From the NCBI GenBank assembly GCA_964445645.1, contig CAYULH010000004.1, forward strand, positions 1 through 64,000: a stretch of 64,000 bases of DNA. The letters run 5' to 3'. The notes under the pieces are model-generated. The model did no database searches, was not told where the DNA came from, and saw only the letters and a list, made by a program, of their open reading frames with translations. A program made the translations under genes and the position numbers. Below, in pieces: positions 32,161 through 41,109 of this stretch; the first letter of the stretch is position 1; each line of letters opens with the position of its first letter. The stretch is from Aureispira sp964445645. Lineage in GTDB: Bacteria > Bacteroidota > Bacteroidia > Chitinophagales > Saprospiraceae.

Positions 32161-33690
32161 CTACTCCATAATAATCTTTAGCCGCTCCAGTATCTCATAA
32201 GCTGGTATTCCAAATGCCACGCCTTCTACACCAAAACCTTTGAGTTTAGCAGAAACCACTCCTATTACTTCGCCTTGCTTGTTCACCAATGGCCCACCAC
32301 TGTTTCCGCTGTTGACACTCGCATCTGTCTGTATGAGTTTTGTATTGTCAATATTTCTTACACCTGATATAATCCCTTTAGATACGGTCTGAGACAAGTC
32401 CTCTGCCGATGGCGTTCCTATGGCATATACCTCCGAGGCAATTTCAACATCCTTGGAGAGATTGATTTTGTATGGAACCATGTCTTTTACATCAATTTTT
32501 AACAAGGCCAAATCATAGATTTTACTTACACGCACTATCTCCACATCGTGTTCGGTATTATCATTTAATACCACTTTTATGCCCGCCGTATCGGCTACTA
32601 CATGATAATTGGTAATGATATAGCCATCGCTGCTAATCAAAAAACCACTCCCAAAACCCTGATCTGATGTCACTGTTAAGGTTGATTTGACGCTTTCTGA
32701 TAATTTGGACGCATATTTACTTGGTTTGGAGATTTGGAATGCTTTCATTTCGTCCTCTTTCTCCGCCTCACTTTTATCCATCAACAAGGCTTTCACCTGC
32801 TCCGAGTTAACAAACGCTGTAAAACCTTTCTCCATAACATCATCTATCGCTTTATTCATGGCTAACTCACTCTTAGAATACTCTTCCACTACAAACTCCG
32901 CAGATTTTGAAGTAGTCGTTTGTGTATAGATAGTTTTGCCATAATAATCTAATACGTCCCATTTAATGGACAAGCCCACCGTAATCATTCCTCCTTGATA
33001 AACAGCACTAGGTCTAGCTCTAACATAATCAATGGCATAACTATTAACAGTAGCATCTACCAATAAGTTATTAAGATAGCTACTTTTGAGGGCTTTTCTT
33101 GTGGTATCAATATACCCCTTCTCTTTCAATAATTCATTGAGTACACTCGTAAAGATGGTATTTTCAATGCTAATTCCCTCATTGTCATCATATCCCACAT
33201 TACTTGGAATGTTTCGGAGATAACTTTTGTAAGATGAAAAAAAACTGTAATTAATACTATCTCTTACAAGGTCTACTTCTACTTTATTAACTCTAATACT
33301 TTTCGAATCAGGCAATTTTTCCTCTAATATCTCTTCTTTGGTGTAGTTTATTTCACCTCTATCATAATCCCAACATTTAGGTGACATCATATCTACATAA
33401 ACAGGTATTAATGTTACATAAGATATTATAAACAAAGGAGATGTTTTATAAGGCATGATAACCATATTCTTATCCCGATAACCTTCGGCCTCAATAGTTA
33501 TTTGTTTGGGTCTATCATCTCGTTTCACCAAATACTTTCCTTTCTTCATTTTTGGCGTTTCGCCATTTATCAGAATTTTATCCGATTCACTTTCTTTATT
33601 AATAACTATTTTTTGGTAAGGAGGATTAAATATAGCGGCACAGCTACTCAAAATCACAGCCATAAGCATAAAGTATATTGCTTTTTTCAT
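32161..33690 (-). CDS. Lipoprotein with C-terminal trypsin-like serine protease domain (S1C/Deg-like)
   Basis: The 509-residue protein has a lipoprotein signal (ILSSC, C17). Residues about 20-130 form an N-terminal region with PEGA-like strands, residues 130-330 a mixed region unlike known domains, and residues about 335-509 a trypsin-like domain with the catalytic triad H (ITNYHVV), D (YDLALLKID) and S (NSGNSGGPL). No PDZ domain is visible. Suggests cell envelope protease or chaperone activity. The stop codon is next to the REP-like array. Confidence 0.85.
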   Translation of the reverse strand: MKKAIYFMLMAVILSSCAAIFNPPYQKIVINKESESDKILINGETPKMKKGKYLVKRDDRPKQITIEAEGYRDKNMVIMPYKTSPLFIISYVTLIPVYVDMMSPKCWDYDRGEINYTKEEILEEKLPDSKSIRVNKVEVDLVRDSINYSFFSSYKSYLRNIPSNVGYDDNEGISIENTIFTSVLNELLKEKGYIDTTRKALKSSYLNNLLVDATVNSYAIDYVRARPSAVYQGGMITVGLSIKWDVLDYYGKTIYTQTTTSKSAEFVVEEYSKSELAMNKAIDDVMEKGFTAFVNSEQVKALLMDKSEAEKEDEMKAFQISKPSKYASKLSESVKSTLTVTSDQGFGSGFLISSDGYIITNYHVVADTAGIKVVLNDNTEHDVEIVRVSKIYDLALLKIDVKDMVPYKINLSKDVEIASEVYAIGTPSAEDLSQTVSKGIISGVRNIDNTKLIQTDASVNSGNSGGPLVNKQGEVIGVVSAKLKGFGVEGVAFGIPAYEILERLKIIME

Positions 33691-33755
33691 GTATTTTTGT
33701 GTTTTGTTTTCTTTTTATTAAAATGTAATATGGATGATATTTTAAAATATTCACT

Positions 33756-33763
33756 CAAATATA
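33756..33763 (-). promoter_or_regulatory. -7 element upstream of the serine protease gene
   Basis: Minus-strand TATATTTG, 66 bp upstream of the start codon (33690). Confidence 0.5.
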
Positions 33764-33818
33764 CGCAATTTAGTAGGTTTTCATTATAAAACGTGTGCGT
33801 ATTTTTTACAAAAAAAAA

Positions 33819-33841
33819 CTGATAATCTAAGGGGCTATCAG
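33819..33841 (-). terminator. Terminator-like hairpin after the higA-like pseudogene
   Basis: On the minus strand CTGATA and TATCAG arms (33819-33841 region) precede a nine-T run (33811-33819 on the other strand as A-run). Confidence 0.5.
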
Positions 33842-33888
33842 ATGCTTCGTATATTGAAAAATACTTCCAATAGTTAGTAGAGCCACCA

Positions 33889-34187
33889 TCACGCAGCACG
33901 CTTATCAGCAGTCGGAATATCTTTCAATTCTTCTTCTAATTTAGCATTCAATTCCTCCAAGTCATAATCATCTTGCAAACCAAGCCAGAACTTGGCAGAA
34001 ATACCAAAATATTTGCTCAATCTCAAAACTGTATCTGCCGTTACACGCCGATTTCTCTTAATTATTTGACTAATTCGAGTTGAGGTATTCTCAAATCCTT
34101 AGCAAGTCTGTATTGGCTAATTTCCATTGGCACTAAAAATTCTTCTAATAAAACTTCGCCGGGGTGTATGTTTGGTAATTTTTCCAT
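33889..34187 (-). pseudogene. Frameshifted HigA/VapI-type antitoxin gene
   Basis: Minus-strand ATG at 34187 starts MEKLPNIHPGEVLLEEFLVP, a HigA opening with HTH. Reading frame is lost after LRIPQ near 34081, where one base is missing (CCTCA-ACTCG). After the shift the other frame continues the family: TRISQIIKRNRRVTADTVLR, then LSKYFGISAKFWLGLQDDYD and a C-terminus ADKRAA with stop at 33889-33891. The 299-bp span equals 300 minus one. No HigB toxin lies upstream; the neighbour is tRNA-Leu. It is either a decaying antitoxin or a sequencing error. Confidence 0.8.
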
Positions 34188-34312
34188 TGGAATAATAGGT
34201 TGATTAGTGGTAAGGTCTAATTAGGTGTACTAAAGTACAAAATTTGCACATTGCTTTTTTCCTAGATTGTGCCACACTACATGGCACAAATTCATTTTGC
34301 AGCAGCCCCAAA

Positions 34313-34346
34313 AACAAAAAAAGCCTGATAATCATAAGATTACCAG
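34313..34346 (-). terminator. Terminator of tRNA-Leu
   Basis: On the minus strand CTGGTAATC (34338-34346) pairs with GATTATCAG (34325-34333), including one G-U, and is followed by GC and a seven-T run. Confidence 0.8.
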
Positions 34347-34352
34347 ACTCTT

Positions 34353-34439
34353 TGGTGCCCCGAGGGGGAATCGAACCCCCACTCCCTTGCAGGAACTGGA
34401 TTTTGAATCCAGCGCGTCTACCAATTCCGCCATCAGGGC
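34353..34439 (-). tRNA. tRNA-Leu (CAA anticodon)
   Basis: On the minus strand the 87-nt RNA starts GCCCTGATGGCGGAATTGG and ends TCGGGGCACCA with encoded CCA. The acceptor stem is G1-C72 and so on with one G-U, the anticodon stem CTGGA/TCCAG encloses TTCAAAA giving CAA, and there is a long variable arm (CTGCAAGGGAG..), which is diagnostic of type II (Leu). T-arm GGGGGTTCGATTCCCCC. A promoter (34474-34504) and a terminator (34313-34346) flank it. Confidence 0.95.
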
Positions 34440-34473
34440 TTGTAGACTGTGTGCTTGTTCATTGAAGCGATTG

Positions 34474-34504
34474 CAAATATACGGCAGATTTTGACAACTG
34501 CAAA
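34474..34504 (-). promoter_or_regulatory. Promoter of tRNA-Leu
   Basis: Minus-strand TATATTTG (-7, 34474-34481) and TTTG (-33, 34501-34504) with a 19-bp spacer, the best promoter match in the window. About 35 bp upstream of the mature 5' end. Confidence 0.75.
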
Positions 34505-34552
34505 CATTTTGGCAGTTTTTTTCTAAAAAAACAAAAAAACAAAGATTTTGAT

Positions 34553-36919
34553 TTAGCCCTTTTGGAGGAGTTGGATGACCAATGCCTTGCTAAGTGGCTG
34601 ATTGCCTGCTGCTTGGCGCAAACGCTCGAAGGGGTAGCGAAAATCGCAACCTATTTTCCAAGCACTGCAGCCGTAGGCTGTTTTGCCTTTAATGACAATG
34701 CCTTGTTGGCATTTGGGGCAGGTCATTTGGTCTTGGGTGGGGTTTGGATTGGGGGCGGCTTTCTTGTGGGGGCGGCTGGATGGCTCGGCAGTGCGCCAGG
34801 CTGTTTCGTGGTTGGCGTTGAGGTAGACGATGCCGGCTACTTTTTGGCCTTGCTCGTCTAAGAAGCCCTTGAGGCGCACGGTTTCGCCTTTTTGGAGGAG
34901 GCGCAAGAACTGGTTGTCCGAGATTTTTTTGCCCTTGACCTCAAAGGGTAGGCGAAAGTTGCAGCCTGTTTTGTAGGCCGAGCAGCCATAGCTGGTCGAG
35001 CCTTTGAGCAATTGGCCTTGTTGGCATTTGGGGCAGGGCTGGCCTGTTATGGTTTTGGGGGTGCTTCGTGTGGGCGAATTGCTGGGCGCATTGCTGGGCG
35101 AATTGCTGGGCGCATTGCTATTCGCCCTTACGGGCGCATTGCTATTCGCCCGTACACGTCGCACGTAGCGGGCGGATTTGACCTCGTGGGTCAATTGTTG
35201 TACTAGGCGTTTCATATTATAAATAAACTGCCCTGCCTTGTATTCGCCGGCTTCTATTTCCTTGAGCTGTTTCTCCCATTGCCCAGTGAGTTCGGCCGAT
35301 TTGAGCAAATCATTCTCAATAATAGAAACCAACTGAATGCCTACTTCGGTGGGAATGATTTGTTTGCGTTTGCGCTTGATGTATTGCCGTTTGAAGAGCG
35401 TTTCGATAATAGCTGCTCGGGTGGACGGCCGCCCAATGCCATTTTCCTTCATCAAATCCCGCAATTCTTCGTCCTCTACCTTTTTGCCGGCGGTTTCCAT
35501 GGCACGGAGTAGGCTGGCATCGGTGTAGTTCTTGGGGGGTTGGGTTTGTTTTTCTACAAACGAGGGTTCATGTGGCCCTGTTTCGCCTTTTACAAAATTG
35601 GGCAATACCTTTTCCTCTTTGTCTTTTTTGTTCTTGCTAGGAGGCAAGACCACGCGCCAACCCGGTTCTAGTATTTCCTTGCCTGTGGCTTTAAATATTA
35701 CCTTGTCTACTTGGCCCATGACGGTGGTATTGGACACCAAACAATCGGGATAAAAGGCCGCAATAAAGCGTCTGGTAATGCTGTCGTACACGCACTGTTC
35801 GTTGGGGTCTAGTTTTTTTTGATAACCTGTGGGAATGATGGCGTGGTGGTCGGTTACTTTTTTGTCGTCAAATACCTTTTTGGATTTGCGTATTTTTTTG
35901 CCGGCTAAGGGCTGGGTGAATTGGCTGTAGTTGCTTAGTTTTTGGAGAATGCCGCTTACTTTGGGATAAATATCATTGGGCAGATAGGTGGTATCTACTC
36001 TGGGATAGGTCACGACCTTTTGTTCATACAGCCGTTGGACAACTTTGAGGGTGTGATCGGCCGAAAAGCTAAATTTGTTATTACAATGCACTTGCAAACT
36101 TGTGAGGTCAAACAGCTTGGGCGGCAATTCTCGTCCGTTTTTTTGCTTTACATCGGTTACTTCAAAAGGCTTGCCCTCTACTTGCTTAAACAGTTTTTCG
36201 CCATCTTCTTTCTTAAAAAACTTGCCCTCGGTACAATTAAAGGCTGTTTCTCGGTAGATGGTTTGTAATTCCCAATAGGGTTCGGGCTTGAAATTCTCAA
36301 TTTCCAAATGACGCTGCACGAGCATGGCTAAAGTGGGGGTTTGTACCCGCCCAATGGACAACACTTGTTTGTAGCCGCCATAGCGCAGGGTGTACAAACG
36401 GGTGGCATTCATGCCCAACAACCAATCGCCGATGGCTCTGGAGCTGCCGGCATAGTACAAATTATCATACAAAGCGGCATCCTTGAGGTTCTTGAAACCG
36501 TCTTTGATGGCTTCGGGGGTGAGGGAGGAAATCCAGAGCCTTTGTACAGGGCCTTGGTAATTGGCTTGCTTGATGACCCAACGTTGAATCAATTCTCCTT
36601 CTTGTCCTGCATCCCCACAATTGATGACAACGGTTGCTTGCTGAAAGAGTTTTTTGATAACACCAAATTGTTTCTTGACTCCTGCATTGTCCATTAGGCG
36701 TGTCTCAAAACGCTCGGGGAGCATGGGCAGGGTTTCCAAATTCCACTGTTTCCAAGCTGGGTTGTATTCGTCGGGGGTGTATAGGGTACAAAAATGGCCA
36801 AAGGTCCAGGTTACGGCATAACCGTTGCCTTCAAAATAACCATCTTTTCTATCCTTGGCTCCTACTATGTGTGCTATTTCTTTGGCTACACTGGGCTTCT
36901 CGGCAATACATACTTTCAT
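34553..36919 (-). CDS. topB: DNA topoisomerase III (type IA)
   Basis: The 788-residue enzyme begins MKVCIAEKPSVAKEIA (Toprim) with CGDAGQEGELI (acidic cluster 102-110), and carries the catalytic tyrosine in YPRVDTTYLP (Y312). TopB decatenates single-stranded DNA at replication and recombination intermediates. The C-terminus has two similar zinc-ribbon-like repeats: TCPKCQQGIVIKGKTAYGCS..CDF and CPKCQQGQLLKGSTSYGCS. Between the core and these is a low-complexity linker with repeated NSNAP/SNSP/SNAP units (residues about 608-630), from a 6- to 12-bp tandem DNA repeat (35040-35155). Start is ATG 36919; upstream is a repeat-rich spacer. Confidence 0.95.
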   Translation of the reverse strand: MKVCIAEKPSVAKEIAHIVGAKDRKDGYFEGNGYAVTWTFGHFCTLYTPDEYNPAWKQWNLETLPMLPERFETRLMDNAGVKKQFGVIKKLFQQATVVINCGDAGQEGELIQRWVIKQANYQGPVQRLWISSLTPEAIKDGFKNLKDAALYDNLYYAGSSRAIGDWLLGMNATRLYTLRYGGYKQVLSIGRVQTPTLAMLVQRHLEIENFKPEPYWELQTIYRETAFNCTEGKFFKKEDGEKLFKQVEGKPFEVTDVKQKNGRELPPKLFDLTSLQVHCNNKFSFSADHTLKVVQRLYEQKVVTYPRVDTTYLPNDIYPKVSGILQKLSNYSQFTQPLAGKKIRKSKKVFDDKKVTDHHAIIPTGYQKKLDPNEQCVYDSITRRFIAAFYPDCLVSNTTVMGQVDKVIFKATGKEILEPGWRVVLPPSKNKKDKEEKVLPNFVKGETGPHEPSFVEKQTQPPKNYTDASLLRAMETAGKKVEDEELRDLMKENGIGRPSTRAAIIETLFKRQYIKRKRKQIIPTEVGIQLVSIIENDLLKSAELTGQWEKQLKEIEAGEYKAGQFIYNMKRLVQQLTHEVKSARYVRRVRANSNAPVRANSNAPSNSPSNAPSNSPTRSTPKTITGQPCPKCQQGQLLKGSTSYGCSAYKTGCNFRLPFEVKGKKISDNQFLRLLQKGETVRLKGFLDEQGQKVAGIVYLNANHETAWRTAEPSSRPHKKAAPNPNPTQDQMTCPKCQQGIVIKGKTAYGCSAWKIGCDFRYPFERLRQAAGNQPLSKALVIQLLQKG

Positions 36920-36944
36920 AAATTGTTCTAATCTATGTTTGGAA

Positions 36945-37115
36945 ATTGGAAATTGGAAAATTGGGAATTGGGAATTGGAAAATTGGAAAATTGAAAATTG
37001 AAAATTGAAAATTGGAAAATTGGAAAATTGGAAAATTGAAAATTGGGAATTGGAAAATTGAAAATTGGAAAATTGAAAAATTGAAAAATTGAAAATTGGG
37101 AATGAAAAATTGGGA
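36945..37115. repeat. Degenerate GAAAATTG minisatellite
   Basis: About 170 bp consist of units such as TTGGAAAA, TTGGGAA and TTGAAAA, in which TTG(G)AAAA recurs some 20 times in variable order. It lies in the 354-bp spacer (36920-37273) upstream of topB and downstream of the PIN-like gene. Confidence 0.9.
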
Positions 37116-37156
37116 ATGAAAAATCGGAAGGAATTTTTCCTTTCCTTTGTTATAAC

Positions 37157-37169
37157 GTCCTTTCAGGAC
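37157..37169. repeat. REP-like hairpin GTCCT-TTC-AGGAC
   Basis: A short hairpin of the same form as those at 31888-32046 (3-nt TTC/GAA loop), single copy here. Confidence 0.5.
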
Positions 37170-37223
37170 TCTTTGTTTGGTGTTTGGTGGCGTATGCGTT
37201 TGGTGTTTGGCGTATGGCGTATG

Positions 37224-37270
37224 CTACACGCCACTACACGCCACTACACGCCACTACACGCCACTACGCG
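37224..37270. repeat. 10-bp tandem repeat, about 4.5 copies
   Basis: The unit CTACACGCCA is repeated from 37224 to 37270 without error, except the last copy, which reads CTACGCG. The word also resembles the arms of the 53831-53876 palindrome (GCGTA/TACGC). Confidence 0.9.
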
Positions 37271-37273
37271 TTA

Positions 37274-38527
37274 TTATGGGATTGCTGTACTTTGTTTCAA
37301 AATTTCTATTTGGTTGTAATTTTGTTGTTCCTTTATTGTTTGTTGTATTAACTTGGGATAACTGGTTAATAATTGTTTTTCTAAATGCAAGAGGCATTGA
37401 TAGGGTGTTGCTTCTTGAATATACTCTATGGCTTCGTCCCAATCGGCAACAGCTCCAACAGCGCGATTGGGGAAATATTTTTTTAGTAGATTTTTTACGT
37501 TTTTGGTGCTAATAAGTTGTGTGGACTTGGAGCTATTTTGTTGCCAAACGGCTGCTTCTACATCTTCTTGAACTTCTACCTCCGTCAATAAAGTGGTGGC
37601 ATCTACTTGGAGCCATTGTTGCCACAAAGGTCTGGCCACGCTAATATGCAATATTCTGCCCGTTTGTTCTAAAAAATGTTGCTGGTAATGTGGATAAGGT
37701 GCGCCTCTGGCATCTAGCCAATCTTTCTTGGTGCTATCATCGGTCAGAAAAAAAACAGGTGTATCTCCGCCGTCTTGTGCTGCCCATTGGAGTATTTCAT
37801 GATAAATTAGATAATCGCCATAGGGATTTTTTTGCTTGCTCAATACATCTCCTAATCCAGGAAAAACACGATTGGGATAACGATATTGATAGGCCGATAC
37901 GGCATCTCCAAAGCCTTTGTTTTGTTCTTGAATGGCTGGCGCAGCAGCTTGGTCAAACTCTCGTTTGAGGTGCTTGTAGGCGCGTTTTGAGAGGGGGGCT
38001 AAGGGTTGAAGCAGTTGAATGGGGGCTGTTTTATTGACTTGTCGCAATACGTTGTGTGCTTGCTTCAGAAAATCCTTATTGTATGCCTCGGCCTGTTCTG
38101 TTATGTGTTGGGCTTCTGCCAATAAAGCTTGGAGTATTTGTTTCCAACTGGGGTAATCGTTTAGCAAGCGTGCTTGTTGCTGTAGATACTGGGCTAGTTC
38201 TTCCTTGGCATGGCTGAGTTTGGTTGGTGGAATAGGTGGCTGTAAGTGCCGACGATGGGTGCGTTGCAAGACCTTTGCATGGCGTTTGAATTCGCGTTGT
38301 ACTTGATCGGGCACATAACAATAGTGGTCTTGCAGCCATTGTACCAACAAGGGCCGTGCTGCTAAGGGCATTTGATAATAGCCCAACAATACATTGGTAT
38401 CCAAAAAAACAGGCAAATCTAGAGGTAGTGGCTTGGAATAATCCCAAGTAACCAAGTTGGTAGCAGCTCGTCCCAAATAACTGCCCAAACTTGTATTCGG
38501 TGACAATTCAAATCCTAGATGCTTCAT
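37274..38527 (-). CDS. PIN-like domain (DUF4935-type) protein
   Basis: The 417-residue protein has a PIN-like nuclease layout with acidic residues: VFLDTNVLLGYYQ (D at about residue 43), a basic helical stretch REFKRHAKVLQR, GDAVSAYQYR..FPGLGDVL..PYGDYLIYHEIL with acidic residues, and VFFLTDDSTKKDWLD. This is the DUF4935/PIN_8 order, a putative RNase domain found in defence contexts. The C-terminal 130 residues are unassigned. The gene starts in TAATG overlap with the histidine kinase stop, so they are translationally coupled. Confidence 0.75.
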   Translation of the reverse strand: MKHLGFELSPNTSLGSYLGRAATNLVTWDYSKPLPLDLPVFLDTNVLLGYYQMPLAARPLLVQWLQDHYCYVPDQVQREFKRHAKVLQRTHRRHLQPPIPPTKLSHAKEELAQYLQQQARLLNDYPSWKQILQALLAEAQHITEQAEAYNKDFLKQAHNVLRQVNKTAPIQLLQPLAPLSKRAYKHLKREFDQAAAPAIQEQNKGFGDAVSAYQYRYPNRVFPGLGDVLSKQKNPYGDYLIYHEILQWAAQDGGDTPVFFLTDDSTKKDWLDARGAPYPHYQQHFLEQTGRILHISVARPLWQQWLQVDATTLLTEVEVQEDVEAAVWQQNSSKSTQLISTKNVKNLLKKYFPNRAVGAVADWDEAIEYIQEATPYQCLLHLEKQLLTSYPKLIQQTIKEQQNYNQIEILKQSTAIP

Positions 38528-40686
38528 TAACTGGTAGCAATTTCATCAAATAATAATCTGTAGGCAGTTCCTTGCTCTACAGATAAACGTTCTAAAGTGC
38601 CGTGCAATTGCCTAGCCAGTTTGTCTACCAACAACAAACCCAAGGAGGGGGCTTTATCTTTGGGTGGTTCTTTGGGATAGCCTACGCCATTATCCTCTAT
38701 AAGAAAAACATATTTTTTACTTTTCAAACGCTCTAAGCTCAACTTAATTTGCCCTTTTGTTCTACCAACAAAAGCATATTTAAAGGCATTGGTTAGCAAT
38801 TCATTAACAATCAGACTCAATGGAATGGCGGTATCAACATTAAAACAAACAATTGTAGGCAAATTAAACAGCACTTCAATTTCTTGTGTGGCACTCGTCA
38901 TGGCTTGTTTCAGGCTATCGGTTAGACGTTTTAAGTATTCTTTGTAGTTGATTTTGGATAAATCATCCGATTGGTACAACATTTCGTGTACCATGCCCAT
39001 AGAGTTGATTCTATACTGGCTTTTTTTGAAAATATCTTTGATAGAATTGTCTGTAATAAAACTAGATTGCAAACTGAGCAGGCTTGTAATTACTTGCATG
39101 TTGTTCTTGACACGATGATGAATTTCCTTGAGCAATACCTCTTTTTCTTTCAAGGAATCTTGTAATTTATCTTGTGCCTGTTTGCGCTTGGTAATATCTA
39201 CAATAAAGCATAACAACAGCTTTTCGTCATGGGTTTCCATGCCTGCAATATTCACCATAATAGGAAATTCATGTCCGTCCTTATGGATAGCCCACGTTTC
39301 TACAGATTGGTTCAAAAGTACATTTTTCTCCCCCGCCTGAAAACGCAATAAATTCTTATCGTGGTAATCGTGATAACGTTTGGGAGTAATAATTTCATAC
39401 AATCGCTGTCCAACAACTTCCTCCGCATCCCAGCCAAATATCTTTACCGCCTTTGGATTCCAACGCACAATATTTGCATCCTGATCCAAGACTACAATCC
39501 CATCAGGCGCATCCTCAAAAAGTGTTTTTACTTGCACTTGACTATTCTTGAACGCCGCCTCTGCTTCCTTAGCATCGGTAATATCTTCCATATAGCCATA
39601 CCATAAGCAGGAACCATCCGACAGATAAACAGGTTTAGAAGTGCCGTGTATCCAACGATAGCCACCTTCTTTGGCCTTGAGCCGAAAATCCATGCTCCAT
39701 GTCGATAAATTTGCTTGTGATTCAAAACCTAAATTGGCAAAAGCCTGAACATCTTCCTCGTGCATATAATCAAAAAAAACATTTCCATCCTGACGTAATT
39801 CATCTACAGGAATAGCCGAAATATCCCCCAATCGATCACTCACAAAAGGAAATTGAATTTGAATGGGGTCTACTGTTACCAAATGAAACTGATAGAGTAC
39901 ACCGGGGGCTTGGTCTGCATGTTTGATGAGCAATTCCGAGCCCTGAACATCCCCTACAGGCAAACTGTCTAGGCCATATTCTTTGGGTTTGACTTGCCAT
40001 AGCACAGGGTAATCAATATCAATAGATAATTCCATGGCCTGAATCCCTGCTCTAAACACATATCCTCCATTCTTGATTAGCCTTATATGATCTCCTTGTT
40101 TTAGGGATATGTTTTCTTTAGCAGGAACAAAATTTAACAAATCTTCTGATACATCCTCCAAGTATACAATAGTATCCAATGACTTTCCCACCAAATCAGA
40201 AGCATCTTGATACTCTAATAATTCAACCAATAAATCGTTTACAAATGTGATATATTCGCCATTATGTCCAATGATTACATCTGTGCTCTTTTTGAGCATC
40301 TCGTACAAAAAATAGTTGACCACTCTAAGTGTGTCTTCCTGTTTTTCATGAACAAAAAAACGATTGACCAATTCAGGCAAAATTGGCCATCTACTTCTAT
40401 CTAGCACATCTTGAATAGGAGTTTTGAGCAATTCCTTGGTCAGTGGAATATTGGCTAAATCTACAATAACAAAAACAGGAATTTTCTCTGATGCATGGAG
40501 TAATTTTTCCAAAGACAAAGCACTTGTCTCTGTACAAAAAACAAAGTGATAATCAGCTAATTGAATACCTTTTAAATCTTTGCTATAATTTTTGTTTAAG
40601 ACATAAACTGCCTTCAAATACTCCACTGCATCTTCAAGTAGTGCAGGAGCATCACCAAGCAGTAACAAAGAAAGTGTTTGCTTCAT
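38527..40686 (-). CDS. PAS-containing cytoplasmic sensor histidine kinase (HisKA_2/HWE-like)
   Basis: The 719-residue protein has no transmembrane segment. Residues 1-125 resemble a receiver-like Rossmann domain without clear phospho-acceptor. Then come PAS domains: about 140-260, 270-385 with WIHGTSKPVYLSDGSCLWYG, and 385-505 with DAPDGIVVLDQDANIVRWN. The HisKA_2 helix carries LLKEIHHRVKNNMQVI (phospho-H about 528), followed by a HATPase with LSLIVNELLTNAFKYAF (N box) and IEDNGVGYP. This class signals through partner receivers. No response regulator is adjacent. Its stop overlaps the PIN-like start (TAATG). Confidence 0.88.
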   Translation of the reverse strand: MKQTLSLLLLGDAPALLEDAVEYLKAVYVLNKNYSKDLKGIQLADYHFVFCTETSALSLEKLLHASEKIPVFVIVDLANIPLTKELLKTPIQDVLDRSRWPILPELVNRFFVHEKQEDTLRVVNYFLYEMLKKSTDVIIGHNGEYITFVNDLLVELLEYQDASDLVGKSLDTIVYLEDVSEDLLNFVPAKENISLKQGDHIRLIKNGGYVFRAGIQAMELSIDIDYPVLWQVKPKEYGLDSLPVGDVQGSELLIKHADQAPGVLYQFHLVTVDPIQIQFPFVSDRLGDISAIPVDELRQDGNVFFDYMHEEDVQAFANLGFESQANLSTWSMDFRLKAKEGGYRWIHGTSKPVYLSDGSCLWYGYMEDITDAKEAEAAFKNSQVQVKTLFEDAPDGIVVLDQDANIVRWNPKAVKIFGWDAEEVVGQRLYEIITPKRYHDYHDKNLLRFQAGEKNVLLNQSVETWAIHKDGHEFPIMVNIAGMETHDEKLLLCFIVDITKRKQAQDKLQDSLKEKEVLLKEIHHRVKNNMQVITSLLSLQSSFITDNSIKDIFKKSQYRINSMGMVHEMLYQSDDLSKINYKEYLKRLTDSLKQAMTSATQEIEVLFNLPTIVCFNVDTAIPLSLIVNELLTNAFKYAFVGRTKGQIKLSLERLKSKKYVFLIEDNGVGYPKEPPKDKAPSLGLLLVDKLARQLHGTLERLSVEQGTAYRLLFDEIATS

Positions 40687-40920
40687 TCGTGTGAAAAAAT
40701 TGAATTAGAGTAATTGGTATTTTTATATAGAAATCTCTCGCTAATACAATATTTGACAAGACATTGGTATTTCGCAAATAATTTTCAAGCGTCTTTCTTA
40801 GGGTACTTAATATACATAATTCTCTCTTAATTTGCTTACAGAATGCTTATAGAATATAAGTGTATGGATTCCTATTATATTCAAGAAGGAGCACTTCTAT
40901 TTTTTATTTTTCTTGGGAAT

Positions 40921-40953
40921 TTTGAGGCTTCTATCTACCTTTGCAGCCTCAAA
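40921..40953 (+). promoter_or_regulatory. Promoter within a 9-bp palindrome upstream of marC
   Basis: The -7 element TACCTTTG (40936-40943) lies between the inverted repeats TTTGAGGCT (40921-40929) and AGCCTCAAA (40945-40953). TTG at 40913-40915 could be the -33. The palindrome could be an operator. The remaining 40687-41109 is AT-rich with no recognisable ORF. Confidence 0.55.
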
Positions 40954-41109
40954 TCTAACAAATGATTCTTAATATTTTCTTGTCAATAAATTAAAATAGT
41001 GTTGGTGACTTTTCGATTACTATTTCATTTATTTAAGAATAGTCGATGGCCTTGGGTTGTTAGCTTATGAGAAGAAAAAAATTATAAAAATACAAAAACA
41101 ATTAGTTGG

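Noticed and set aside
34244..34465. 73-codon ORF across the tRNA
   Set aside because: It reads the tRNA-Leu gene and its terminator in antisense.
37224..37270. Short tandem array considered as CRISPR
   Set aside because: Units are contiguous 10-bp repeats without unique spacers, and there are no cas genes.
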